A stretch of 22,032 bases of DNA. Source: UBA10001 sp964349095 (GTDB lineage Bacteria; Patescibacteriota; Patescibacteriia; Veblenbacterales; UBA10138). The stretch is taken from positions 1-22,032 of the forward strand of contig CAYGFD010000008.1 of NCBI GenBank assembly GCA_964349095.1, written 5' to 3'. Shown here piece after piece: positions 5,824-13,497 of this stretch. A program made the translations under genes and the position numbers. How positions within the stretch are numbered: position 1 is the first letter of the stretch; every line of letters starts with the position of its first letter. The notes below the pieces were generated by a model. The model was not told the origin of the DNA. It ran no database searches and saw only the letters and a list, made by a program, of their open reading frames with translations.

Positions 5824-6705
5824 ATGTTAGCCGAATTAGTACAAACAAAAACGAAAGATGGCCTGACCTTGGAAGGGTTATTTTTTGAATCAAAAAAAAG
5901 AAAAGCAATTGTAATATGGCTGGGTGGCTTAACCAGCCGTTTACCAGATCATGTGAAAAGAACCCAAATTTTAGCAGAAACACTAAATAGCCTCGGAGTA
6001 AGCTTCGGAATATTTGAGCATCGCGGGTCAGGTATTGCTAATATTTTTAAAAAAGAAAAAAATAACAAAGTTGGATACACCTTAGCCGGCTCAGCTTATG
6101 AAAAATTTACAGATAGCTCACTGGACATCGAGTCTTTTATCAATTTTTCCAAAACTAGGGGATATAAAAAAATATTTTTACTTGGTCACAGCACTGGTGC
6201 CAATAAACTAGCTTATTGTATATACAAGAAACAAGGTCGCGGCTTGGCTGGTATAGGATTGCTCGGTCCTTTAAGTGACGTCCCTGACTTTAAAAAATCA
6301 TTAGGATCTAAATATCAAACCACTTTAAAACTCGCCAAAAAAATGGTAAATAATGGGCGGGGTGACAATCTGATTCCCATTTTAGAAAAAAAAGGGAAAC
6401 TTTGGTCGGCTCAAAGACTAGTAAGTATCGCCACGGAATTAGGAAATGAAGATACTTTTCCTACTTATAAACAAAGTCCCAAATTTTATTGGGTAAAAAA
6501 AATAGCCACGCCACTATTAGTATTAGTTGGCTCTAGGGATCAATATGCCGACTTGCCTATTCCAAAATTATTTGCGCGATTTAAAAAAGAAATACCTACT
6601 AATTGGTTTTCGGGAAAAATTATTTCAGGCGCTGACCACAGTTTCAATAAAAGAGAAAAAAAGCTAGCACAAGAAATAGCCGCTTGGATAAAAAAAATAA
6701 TATAA
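5824..6705 (+). CDS. Alpha/beta hydrolase (serine hydrolase type)
   Basis: 293 residues with a complete catalytic triad: nucleophile Ser123 in the elbow GHSTGAN, Asp239 in VGSRDQYAD and His272 in GADHSF. The oxyanion region is WLGGLTSR (about 32-39), and FEHRGSG (about 64-70) resembles the corresponding strand of acylglycerol lipases and S33-type hydrolases. No signal peptide is seen, so it is probably cytoplasmic. The substrate is unknown; esterase or lipase chemistry is the default for the fold. The ATG begins only 5 nt after the CCA end of tRNA-Leu and no SD is present, so the mRNA probably arises by tRNA 3' processing with almost no leader. No terminator is seen after it; a new promoter begins 15 nt downstream. 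Confidence 0.82.
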   Translation: MLAELVQTKTKDGLTLEGLFFESKKRKAIVIWLGGLTSRLPDHVKRTQILAETLNSLGVSFGIFEHRGSGIANIFKKEKNNKVGYTLAGSAYEKFTDSSLDIESFINFSKTRGYKKIFLLGHSTGANKLAYCIYKKQGRGLAGIGLLGPLSDVPDFKKSLGSKYQTTLKLAKKMVNNGRGDNLIPILEKKGKLWSAQRLVSIATELGNEDTFPTYKQSPKFYWVKKIATPLLVLVGSRDQYADLPIPKLFARFKKEIPTNWFSGKIISGADHSFNKREKKLAQEIAAWIKKII

Positions 6706-6720
6706 ATGACTCAGTTACTA

Positions 6721-6749
6721 TTGACAAATGGTGTTTTTTTTGCTATGAT
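6721..6749 (+). promoter_or_regulatory. Strong sigma70-type promoter of the orphan gene
   Basis: TTGACA (6721-6726), 17-nt spacer, TATGAT (6744-6749) with the TGC extended -10 element. It is among the best matches in the window. It leaves a leader of about 45 nt before the ATG at 6804. Confidence 0.85.
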
Positions 6750-6794
6750 GGCAGGAAAATAAAGTTCCTTTTTAACTACCAATTATTCATTCAT

Positions 6795-6799
6795 GGAGG
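6795..6799 (+). promoter_or_regulatory. Shine-Dalgarno site deciding the start of the orphan gene
   Basis: GGAGG lies 4 nt before the ATG at 6804. It fixes that ATG as the start in preference to an in-frame upstream start at 6684 that would overlap the hydrolase gene and the promoter. Confidence 0.85.
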
Positions 6800-6803
6800 T
6801 AAA

Positions 6804-7118
6804 ATGTCTCAAACTCACCCAGAATCATTCCTGTTCCCTGTGTTCGGAACGCAAAATGGCGGACTCGTTCGCAGGTCTGGTGATTGGTACGAATTCGTCA
6901 CCAAGCCCAATGTTCCTGGCCTGGATGTTGGCGACGTAATGCCCCCGAATTGGGGCGTTGTTTGCGCCAACCAACTCGCTCGCGATGAGGACGATTTCAA
7001 CCAAGGTCTCGGTGATTTCTTCGATCTCATTTTCGATATGGAACGAGAGGAACAAATCTCCCTTGAGGAAATCCGGGATTTTATCCCGGAAGACGTTGTT
7101 ACTCGCAATACCCAATAA
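6804..7118 (+). CDS. Orphan small acidic protein, unusual base composition
   Basis: 104 residues beginning MSQTHPESFLF. It is rich in Asp and Glu, especially in the second half (RDEDDFNQG, DMEREEQISLEEI), with aromatic residues through the first half (DWYEF, NWGVV). I see no signal peptide, membrane helix or known motif, and no family is recognised. It differs from all neighbours: about half G+C by eye against roughly a third in adjacent genes, codons ending in C or G preferred (GGC, CTC, TTC, AAC), and a textbook promoter, SD sequence and terminator of its own. The unit reads as a self-contained, possibly horizontally acquired or highly expressed gene. The reading frame is well supported because signals at both ends fit it. 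Function unknown. Confidence 0.75.
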   Translation: MSQTHPESFLFPVFGTQNGGLVRRSGDWYEFVTKPNVPGLDVGDVMPPNWGVVCANQLARDEDDFNQGLGDFFDLIFDMEREEQISLEEIRDFIPEDVVTRNTQ

Positions 7119-7145
7119 CCCCCCCCTCTTCCAAGATGGGTGTTG

Positions 7146-7174
7146 AACGCTTAACTGTACGTTAAGCGTTTTTT
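7146..7174 (+). terminator. Intrinsic terminator of the orphan gene
   Basis: A perfect 10-bp stem AACGCTTAAC (7146-7155) with GTTAAGCGTT (7161-7170), a 5-nt loop and six T residues (7169-7174). It has no T-run on the opposite strand, so it acts on the + strand only. Confidence 0.88.
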
Positions 7175-8024
7175 ATTTTCTAAATTTCCTCAAAATACCC
7201 AGATTCCTAATATCGTCTTTAGGACTATCTTTTGGTGTTTCTAAAATAAGATTAATATCCTTTAGTTTAGGATGATTAACAATAGCTTTAAATCCCTCCA
7301 AACCAATTTGCCCACGACCTAGGTGTTCATGCCTATCTTTATTATCACCCAAAGCCCCGAGTGAATCATTGCAATGGATAAGCTTTAATCTACCTAGCCC
7401 AACTTTTTTATCAAACTCCTTAAAAACTTTATCGACTCCGCTTTTGGTTCTTATGTCGTAGCCTGCTGCATACATATGGCAAGTGTCTAAACAAATTCCG
7501 ATTTTATTTTTGTACTTTTTATTACTCTCTACATTTTTAATTAATTCACCCAGTTCCTCAAAAGTGCTACCAACTAAGTCGCCAGCACCGGAAGATATTT
7601 CAAGTAATAACTGACAACTGCCTTTGTATCCGTCCAATATCCTTTGAATAGCGCGCCAGGTTTTGTGAAAACCTAGCTCTTTACCAGCTTGTTTAGTAGA
7701 ACCTAGATGAGTCATTATATACTTTACGCCAAGTAAAGATCCGCGCTCTAACTCCTCTCGCACTACGGCAATAGAACTAAAACGTATTCGCGGAACTATT
7801 GAAGCAAAGTTAATATAGTAAGGCGTGTGAATGTAGCTTTCTGCTTGCCTATATTTTTTACAATTATCCTTAAACTCTTTAACAATTGTGGGGGTCAACT
7901 TTATACCAGGACCACCTTGAGGTGGTCGAGAAAAAAATTGAAACACTTCACACCCAACCTCGGCTGCGCGCTCGGGTGCGTTTTGCGGTCCGCCCGCCGC
8001 GGAAATGTGAGAGCCAAATAACAT
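7173..8024 (-). CDS. nfo: Endonuclease IV (AP endonuclease)
   Basis: 283 residues, full length. It is a TIM-barrel Zn enzyme that cuts the backbone 5' of abasic sites in base excision repair and repairs damaged 3' ends. Expected zinc ligands are visible: His66 in IHTPYYINFA, His106 in THLGS, Glu142 in LEISSGAG, Asp180 and His183 in CLDTCHMYAAGYD, then His in LIHCND, the DRHEHLG pair and the final Glu in ILETP. The start MLFGSHISAAGG matches the usual N-terminus. It is transcribed alone on the - strand; its stop codon lies at the edge of the + strand terminator of the convergent orphan gene. No SD sequence is seen before the ATG and no clear promoter was found. Cytoplasmic. Confidence 0.95.
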   Translation of the reverse strand: MLFGSHISAAGGPQNAPERAAEVGCEVFQFFSRPPQGGPGIKLTPTIVKEFKDNCKKYRQAESYIHTPYYINFASIVPRIRFSSIAVVREELERGSLLGVKYIMTHLGSTKQAGKELGFHKTWRAIQRILDGYKGSCQLLLEISSGAGDLVGSTFEELGELIKNVESNKKYKNKIGICLDTCHMYAAGYDIRTKSGVDKVFKEFDKKVGLGRLKLIHCNDSLGALGDNKDRHEHLGRGQIGLEGFKAIVNHPKLKDINLILETPKDSPKDDIRNLGILRKFRK

Positions 8025-8055
8025 AATACATTAAGGATACAGAAATTATGAGGAT

Positions 8056-8087
8056 AAAAAAAGGCCGCTAAAATAAGCAGCCTTTTT
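8056..8087 (-). terminator. Terminator of the nusA-hppA-tig unit
   Basis: On the - strand AAAAAGGC pairs around an AGC/GCT inner stem with one mismatch and is followed by seven T residues. It lies 13 nt after the tig stop codon. Confidence 0.8.
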
Positions 8088-8099
8088 ATAAATATCTTT

Positions 8100-9371
8100 T
8101 TACTTTACCAACTTTTCCTTTAACCAATCTACTACCTTCTTATTGGTGAGGAAATGTTTTACCCTCTCCCGATAATCTGCCGTTTCTACCCGATTCTTAA
8201 TCTTTTCATCATAATCATGGTATGCAAGCGCTTTATCAATATCTTCCTGAACTTCTTCCTCTGTTGCCTCTAACTTTTCTTGTTTACTTACTTCCTTTAT
8301 TATAAGAGCCACTTTAACCCGCTTAGTAGCCGGCTCAACAAACTCTTTTTTCAAATCTTCAACAGTTTTCTTTAATGACTGCAAATACTCTTCAAACGGA
8401 ATACCTTGATGAGAAATGCCGTGTGAAAATTCGGCAATCATTTGTTCTATTTCGCTATCAATCAATGCCTGTGGGATAGGGGTAAACTTTGCCACACCTA
8501 ACATTGACTCGAACATCTCTCTTTCCACCCGGTTATTTTCCTCAACATTCAATTCATCTGTTAGATTTTCTCGTAACTTATCTTGCAGTTCTTTTACTGA
8601 TTCAAACGTGCCTAAATTTTTAGCAAACTCATCATTAACTTCTGGCAACTTCCTTTCCAACACTGATTTCACAGTCACTTTCACTTGCGCTTGTTTGCCT
8701 GCTAAATTTTTATGGTAATCTTCGGGAAATTTAATATCGAACTTCTTTTCTTCGTTCGCCTTTAAACCGATTAAATTGTCTTCAAAACCTGGAACGAGTT
8801 GTCCCTTACCAACAATGATGGAATAATCTTTCGCCGCACCGCCATCTATAACGACATTGTCAACCGAAACTTGAAAGTCCATGGTAATTCTATCACCCAA
8901 AGTTATCGCCTTATCAGCCAAGGCTTCTGTAGCCCTACTCTCTCTTAATTCATCTATCAACTTTGCGACGCGAGTCTCATCAACTTTAACGGGCTTTTTA
9001 TTGACAGATAATTTTTCCCATTGTCCCAGTGTTACCTCAGGAAATAAATCTGCTATCACCTTGAACTTGTATGGTTCTTGGCTGACTAAATCTACCTTTG
9101 GCCTACCAACAACCTCTATTGTATTATCAAACACATGAGGAATATAAAATTTCTTTACTGCGAGTAATAACTCCTCTTCTTCCAAGACTGGTGCACCCAA
9201 ATATTTTTTTACTAAATCATAAGGAGCTTTACCAGCTCTAAAGCCTGGGATACTTTTTTCGGACGATAAATTAACCGCCGCTTGTTTCTGAATTGCCGAG
9301 ACTTCCTCGCCAGACAATTCTATAATAATTTCCAGCGTACTACCGTTTTTATTTGTTGAATCTATCTTCAT
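8100..9371 (-). CDS. tig: Trigger factor (ribosome-associated chaperone / peptidyl-prolyl isomerase)
   Basis: 423 residues, near the usual 430. The N-terminal ribosome-binding domain (1-110) carries the signature PGFRAGKAP (42-50) that docks at the exit tunnel. The middle FKBP-type isomerase domain (about 150-240) includes LGDRITMDFQVSVD, IVGKGQLVPGFEDNLIGLKANEEKKFDIKFPEDY and the LAGKQAQVKVTVKSV strand. The C-terminal helical chaperone domain fills 245-423. It folds nascent proteins on the ribosome. Its ATG overlaps the hppA stop codon by one base (TAATG), so translation is coupled to the pyrophosphatase. It is the last gene of the nusA-hppA-tig unit, with a terminator directly after it. Confidence 0.95.
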   Translation of the reverse strand: MKIDSTNKNGSTLEIIIELSGEEVSAIQKQAAVNLSSEKSIPGFRAGKAPYDLVKKYLGAPVLEEEELLLAVKKFYIPHVFDNTIEVVGRPKVDLVSQEPYKFKVIADLFPEVTLGQWEKLSVNKKPVKVDETRVAKLIDELRESRATEALADKAITLGDRITMDFQVSVDNVVIDGGAAKDYSIIVGKGQLVPGFEDNLIGLKANEEKKFDIKFPEDYHKNLAGKQAQVKVTVKSVLERKLPEVNDEFAKNLGTFESVKELQDKLRENLTDELNVEENNRVEREMFESMLGVAKFTPIPQALIDSEIEQMIAEFSHGISHQGIPFEEYLQSLKKTVEDLKKEFVEPATKRVKVALIIKEVSKQEKLEATEEEVQEDIDKALAYHDYDEKIKNRVETADYRERVKHFLTNKKVVDWLKEKLVK

Positions 9372-11389
9372 TAGAGTAAAAATGAGACTAATAGCAAGGC
9401 AACTACATTTAGAACCTTAATCATTGGGTTCATAGCTGGACCAGCGGTATCTTTGTAAGGATCGCCAACGGTATCGCCAGTGACTGCTGCTTGATGAGCG
9501 GGGGAACCTTTTCCTCCAAAATTTCCTAGCTCAATATATTTTTTTGCATTGTCCCAAGCGGCACCACCAGATGTCATGGCAATTGCCATAAATAATCCAG
9601 TAACAATACTGCCCACCAGCAAACCACCCAAAGCTTCCCGTCCTAAAGTGAAGGCAACTAGTATGGGAGCCAATACTGGGATTAAGGCTGGTAAAATCAT
9701 TTGTTTTAAAGCTCCCTGAGTAACAATATCCACTGCTTTTCCGTAATCTGGTTTAGCGGTTCCTTCCATGATGCCTTTTATTTCTTTGAATTGACGCCTC
9801 ACCTCAACCACCACACTACCAGCCGCTTTTCCAACCGCTTCCATAGCTAAAGACCCAAACCAATATGGCAATAAACCACCTAAAAATAATCCTACCAAAA
9901 CGTATGGATTATTTAGCTCAAACCTCACTTGCACACCATGATCAATAAATTCCTGAACGTAGGCGGCAAATAAAACCAAGGCTGCTAATCCTGCTGACCC
10001 TATCGCATAACCTTTGGTTATGGCTTTGGTTGTATTACCGACCGCATCGAGTGGATCAGTAACGTTTCTTACTGACTCGTCCAAGCCTGCCATCTCAGCA
10101 ATTCCACCAGCATTATCAGTAATTGGTCCATAAGCATCGATGGTCACAATAATACCCGTTAGAGATAACATACTCATAGCCGCAATCGCTACACCATAAA
10201 GTTCCGCTAAACTGTAAGCACCTAAAATACCAGCGGCAATTACCAACACCGGCCAAACAGTTGACTTCATACCAACTGCTAAGCCGCGAATGATATTTGT
10301 TCCATGTCCGGTGTTAGAGGCTTCCGCAATAGATTTAACTGGAGCATATTTTGTTGAAGTATAATATTCAGTGATCATTACCAGCAAGAAAGTTACTGCC
10401 AAACCAACTAATGAACTTAAGAAAATATTCATTACTGAGTAAGGACCATTACCAACCATCATATACTCGGTGGCGTAATAGAAACCAATCGCTGCTAACA
10501 CACCACTAACGGCTAATCCTTTATACAAAGCGCCCATGATATTTTGTGATTGACCAAGGCGAATAGCAAAAGTTCCGATTAAAGATGAGAGTATAGAGAT
10601 GCCTCCTAAAACTAACGGAAAGTAAATTGCATTATCAAAATGTTTGAACACTAGCGAACCAAGTAACATAGCGGCCACTAAAGTGACGGCATAAGTTTCA
10701 AAAAGATCAGCGGCCATACCAGCACAATCACCTACGTTGTCACCAACGTTGTCAGCAATTACAGCCGGATTTCTTGGATCATCTTCTGGAATTCCAGCTT
10801 CAACTTTACCAACTAAGTCGGCACCAACGTCAGCGGCTTTGGTATAAATACCTCCACCCAACCTAGCAAATACAGAAATTAAACTTCCTCCAAACCCGAG
10901 TCCAACTAATATTCTCATAACTTCCTGCAGAGGAACGTCTATTGAATTTAAAATCGCCATGTAACCAGCTACCCCGAGTAGACCTAAACCTACGACTAGT
11001 AAGCCAGTAACCGCCCCTCCCCGTACCGCGACGTTTAAAGCGCTGCTTAAACCGCTTTTAGCTGCTTCTGCAGTACGAACGTTTGCCCTGACAGACACAT
11101 TCATGCCAATAAATCCCGCTAATGCAGAAAGCACAGCGCCAATTAAAAATGCGATAGCTGTTTCCCAACCTAGCCATGCCCAAAAAATAATAATCATAGC
11201 ACCGGCAATCCAGGCGACTGCGCGATATTGTCTTGTTAAATAGGCCTTGGCGCCCTCTTGAATAGCGCGGGCGATCTCTTGCATCTTGTCGCTACCAGCA
11301 GGTAACTTTAAAATCCACTTAGTTAATAGTAATCCATAAGCAATTACTATGACCGATGAAATTATAGAAAACAATGTATATGTATTCAT
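9371..11389 (-). CDS. hppA: Membrane-bound proton-pumping pyrophosphatase, K+-independent type
   Basis: 672 residues with about 16 membrane helices, full length. Substrate-binding motifs are intact: GGGIYTKAADVGADLVGKVE, EDDPRNPAVIADNVGDN, then NVGDCAGMAADLFETY (about 205-225) and, near the C-terminus, DTVGDPYKDTAGPAMNP. The diagnostic site reads GNTTKAITKG (451-460): Lys455 and Thr458 mark the K+-independent H+-pumping group, whereas K+-dependent forms have Ala and Gly there. The enzyme couples pyrophosphate hydrolysis to proton export and so builds a membrane gradient from a by-product of biosynthesis. The gene lies 18 nt after nusA and overlaps tig by one base, so it belongs to the nusA unit. 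No SD is visible. Confidence 0.96.
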   Translation of the reverse strand: MNTYTLFSIISSVIVIAYGLLLTKWILKLPAGSDKMQEIARAIQEGAKAYLTRQYRAVAWIAGAMIIIFWAWLGWETAIAFLIGAVLSALAGFIGMNVSVRANVRTAEAAKSGLSSALNVAVRGGAVTGLLVVGLGLLGVAGYMAILNSIDVPLQEVMRILVGLGFGGSLISVFARLGGGIYTKAADVGADLVGKVEAGIPEDDPRNPAVIADNVGDNVGDCAGMAADLFETYAVTLVAAMLLGSLVFKHFDNAIYFPLVLGGISILSSLIGTFAIRLGQSQNIMGALYKGLAVSGVLAAIGFYYATEYMMVGNGPYSVMNIFLSSLVGLAVTFLLVMITEYYTSTKYAPVKSIAEASNTGHGTNIIRGLAVGMKSTVWPVLVIAAGILGAYSLAELYGVAIAAMSMLSLTGIIVTIDAYGPITDNAGGIAEMAGLDESVRNVTDPLDAVGNTTKAITKGYAIGSAGLAALVLFAAYVQEFIDHGVQVRFELNNPYVLVGLFLGGLLPYWFGSLAMEAVGKAAGSVVVEVRRQFKEIKGIMEGTAKPDYGKAVDIVTQGALKQMILPALIPVLAPILVAFTLGREALGGLLVGSIVTGLFMAIAMTSGGAAWDNAKKYIELGNFGGKGSPAHQAAVTGDTVGDPYKDTAGPAMNPMIKVLNVVALLLVSFLL

Positions 11390-11407
11390 ATATTTATAAT
11401 GATTAAA

Positions 11408-12622
11408 TTACTCTTTATTATTTAAATCTTCAGTTGATTTTTCAGGCACTGTTTCTGGAGCGACTTCTTCAACTACTGGCGCCGACTCTGCTGTTACTAT
11501 TTCTTCTGGCGCTACACCATCACCTATGGGAGATGTCTCTTCACCCTCGGCCGTAGAAGCTGCTGGAATTTCGGAACCTAATATATCAATTTTCCAACCG
11601 GTTAATTTAACTGCCAAACGAACATTTTGCCCACCACGACCAATGGCCAGTGACAGTTGATCGGCCGCCACCTCTACTTTGGCGACTTTTTCGGCTTCAT
11701 TCAATTCTACTGACATAACCTTGGCAGGTGCCAGTGATGCTGTAATAAATTTAACCACATCATCACTCCAAGCCACAATATCAATCTTTTCTCCACCCAA
11801 TTCTGATATAACTGTTTGCACGCGTGTTCCACGCTGACCGACGCAAGAACCAATCGGGTCGATGTTTTCTTCTTTTGCCATGACCGCAATTTTAGTTCTG
11901 CTACCCGCTTCTCTAGCTATGGCTTTTATTTCCACTGCACCAGCGGCTATTTCTGGAACTTCGGTAGTAAATAACTGCTTCACCATTTCAGGGTGCGCGC
12001 GAGAAACCAAAACTTCCGGACCTTTATTAGCAGCGTTAACTGCCACTAAATAAACACGCAACCTTTGTCCGGGTAAATAATGCTCGCGTGGCGCTTGTTC
12101 AGAGGCAGGCATGACAGCTACAGTGTGACCAATATTGACGAAAACAGTTCTGCCTTCAACTCTTTGCACTGTTCCGGGTATTACTGTCCCTTCTTTTTCC
12201 TTATACTCCGAAAACACAATATCGCGCTCAGCTTCTCGTAAACGTTGGATGATAACTTGTTTGGCGGTCTGAGCTGCCATACGCCCGTAATCAGCCGGGA
12301 CTTTCAATTCTGTCTTAATTTCGTCACCAACCTTAATATCTGGATACTCTTTTTGAGCCTCAGTAAGTAATATCTCCTTTTTTTCATTGATTTCTTCTTC
12401 GCCTTCAGCTGGCCCATCTACCACAGTTTTAATATCAAAAACTTGGGACGCTGCTGTTTCAGGGTCGAAAATTACCTTAATGTTTTCATTCTTTTGTCCG
12501 AAATCCTTACGGTAGGCGGCGGCTAAGGCTTGTTCAATTGTATCTATAACAGACTCATAAGGAATATTTTTTTCCTCACAAATTTGCTGAATGGCTTGCT
12601 GAATTGGAGATGCTTGTTTCAT
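11408..12622 (-). CDS. nusA: Transcription termination/antitermination protein NusA
   Basis: 404 residues from the ATG at 12622 (MKQASPIQQAI); a longer frame to 12688 would run through the promoter and leader hairpin and is rejected. Domains in order: RNA-polymerase-binding N-terminal domain (1-135; KNIPYESVIDTIEQALAAAYRKDFG), S1 domain (about 145-215; GTVQRVEGRTVFVNIG), KH1 (PIGSCVGQRGTRVQ) and KH2 (LSLAIGRGGQNVRLAVKLTGWKIDI). The last 55 or so residues are a disordered acidic tail rich in Glu, Ala, Pro and Val rather than the acidic repeats of proteobacterial NusA. NusA modulates pausing, termination and antitermination. The gene heads a unit with hppA and tig, driven by a promoter at 12677-12704, and its leader holds a hairpin that could allow autoregulation. 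Confidence 0.95.
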   Translation of the reverse strand: MKQASPIQQAIQQICEEKNIPYESVIDTIEQALAAAYRKDFGQKNENIKVIFDPETAASQVFDIKTVVDGPAEGEEEINEKKEILLTEAQKEYPDIKVGDEIKTELKVPADYGRMAAQTAKQVIIQRLREAERDIVFSEYKEKEGTVIPGTVQRVEGRTVFVNIGHTVAVMPASEQAPREHYLPGQRLRVYLVAVNAANKGPEVLVSRAHPEMVKQLFTTEVPEIAAGAVEIKAIAREAGSRTKIAVMAKEENIDPIGSCVGQRGTRVQTVISELGGEKIDIVAWSDDVVKFITASLAPAKVMSVELNEAEKVAKVEVAADQLSLAIGRGGQNVRLAVKLTGWKIDILGSEIPAASTAEGEETSPIGDGVAPEEIVTAESAPVVEEVAPETVPEKSTEDLNNKE

Positions 12623-12647
12623 ATATAAAATTAATCGTAAAAAAATA

Positions 12648-12668
12648 ACTAGTATTAAGAATACTAGT
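12648..12668 (-). promoter_or_regulatory. Perfect inverted repeat in the nusA leader (hairpin or operator)
   Basis: ACTAGTATT and AATACTAGT are exact 9-bp arms around 3 nt. The repeat starts about where transcription from the upstream promoter should begin. Read on the - strand it is followed by TTATTTTTTT, so it could act as a weak attenuator, a 5' stabilising stem or a protein-binding site. Confidence 0.55.
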
Positions 12669-12676
12669 CTATCAGT

Positions 12677-12704
12677 ATTATATATCAACCAAGCGAAAAG
12701 TCAA
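12677..12704 (-). promoter_or_regulatory. nusA-hppA-tig promoter
   Basis: On the - strand TTGACT (12699-12704), 16-nt spacer, TATAAT (12677-12682). It lies between the yraN stop codon and nusA. Confidence 0.75.
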
Positions 12705-12706
12705 GA

Positions 12707-13069
12707 TTAACAAACCGCCTTAAAATGCTTAAACTCCGGTGCGTCCTCTAGCCCGTATTGAATAGCTACCACGTCAAACCGAAACCGCTCGCTATTTTGT
12801 GGGTGCTGTAGTAAATAATTCTGCGCCGCTAGTTTCATCTTATCAAGTTTAGCTGGTGTTACTGCATCCTCTGGGTAACCAGCGCTATGGCCGTGCCTAG
12901 TTTTAACTTCTACAAAAACTAACTCTCCTTGATCCATGGCTATAATATCAATTTCCGCATTTCTACTGAAATGATAATTTGTTTCGATTACTACAAAACC
13001 GTTTTTTTCAAGAAAACGCGCTGCTAGATATTCACCTTGATTACCAGTTTGCTGACGCTGGTGCGGCAT
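12707..13069 (-). CDS. YraN family (UPF0102) putative nuclease-fold protein
   Basis: 120 residues, typical length. The family pattern is clear: GNQGEYLAARFLEKNGF (9-25), then NAEIDIIAMDQGELVFVEVKTR (37-58). Asp41, Glu54 and Lys56 reproduce the D...E-x-K core of the PD-(D/E)xK / Holliday-junction-resolvase fold. The usual GEID is AEID here, a mild change. The exact function is unsettled; a role in DNA recombination or repair is commonly suggested, and the gene often neighbours rnhB in bacteria, as it does here with two genes between. It starts 2 nt after the stop of the upstream membrane protein gene, so it is co-transcribed with it. The nusA promoter begins immediately after its stop. Confidence 0.9.
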   Translation of the reverse strand: MPHQRQQTGNQGEYLAARFLEKNGFVVIETNYHFSRNAEIDIIAMDQGELVFVEVKTRHGHSAGYPEDAVTPAKLDKMKLAAQNYLLQHPQNSERFRFDVVAIQYGLEDAPEFKHFKAVC

Positions 13070-13071
13070 GA

Positions 13072-13485
13072 CTAAACTTTCTTAGGCAAGTACTTGGCAC
13101 GTTGTTGCTGCTCGTGCATTTCTTCCACTTGTTTAGGTAATTTTGTAAACGCAAATTTACAAATATAATAAAGCCAAACCAAAGCAATAATCATCCATAA
13201 CACGAACCAAAAACGACTTCCTAAAAGCGGTGTCGCTGTTTGGGTAAAGAAAACGGAAACCAATGATAAAACACTGATGGTTATTAACCAACCACCAATT
13301 CTATTATACAAAGTTTTCCAAGGTACCATTTTTTGTAAGGCCGCCACAATTTTAAAAATAATTCCCAGCACAATCATGGCACTTAATGAATACATTAAAA
13401 TACTATAGGTTGAGTCCTGAAATTTAGGCGCGTAGCTTGAAAATAAATGGCCCCAACTAAAAAAATATTTTATCCAATCTAACAT
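13072..13485 (-). CDS. Membrane protein with about three TM helices, unknown function
   Basis: 137 residues. Hydrophobic helices lie at roughly 27-50, 64-82 and 92-113, followed by a charged cytoplasmic tail (KLPKQVEEMHEQQQRAKYLPKKV). The N-terminus (MLDWIKYFFSWGHLF) is amphipathic and aromatic. I recognise no family. It sits 12 nt after a methyltransferase gene and 2 nt before yraN, so it is the middle gene of a three-gene run. A TATATATATG stretch covers its start, with no SD sequence. The frame is supported by its hydrophobic pattern, tight spacing and absence of a better alternative. Confidence 0.7.
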   Translation of the reverse strand: MLDWIKYFFSWGHLFSSYAPKFQDSTYSILMYSLSAMIVLGIIFKIVAALQKMVPWKTLYNRIGGWLITISVLSLVSVFFTQTATPLLGSRFWFVLWMIIALVWLYYICKFAFTKLPKQVEEMHEQQQRAKYLPKKV

Positions 13486-13497
13486 ATATATAAATTT

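Noticed and set aside
6815..7115. Two long antisense frames over the orphan gene
   Set aside because: They have no start signals, lie wholly opposite a gene with promoter, SD and terminator, and read as low-complexity Ser/Arg or scrambled sequence.
9371..11389. K+-dependent or Na+-pumping pyrophosphatase
   Set aside because: The diagnostic site has Lys455 and Thr458 rather than Ala and Gly.
12623..12688. Longer nusA start
   Set aside because: It would translate the leader hairpin and part of the promoter, and adds a hydrophobic segment unlike NusA.
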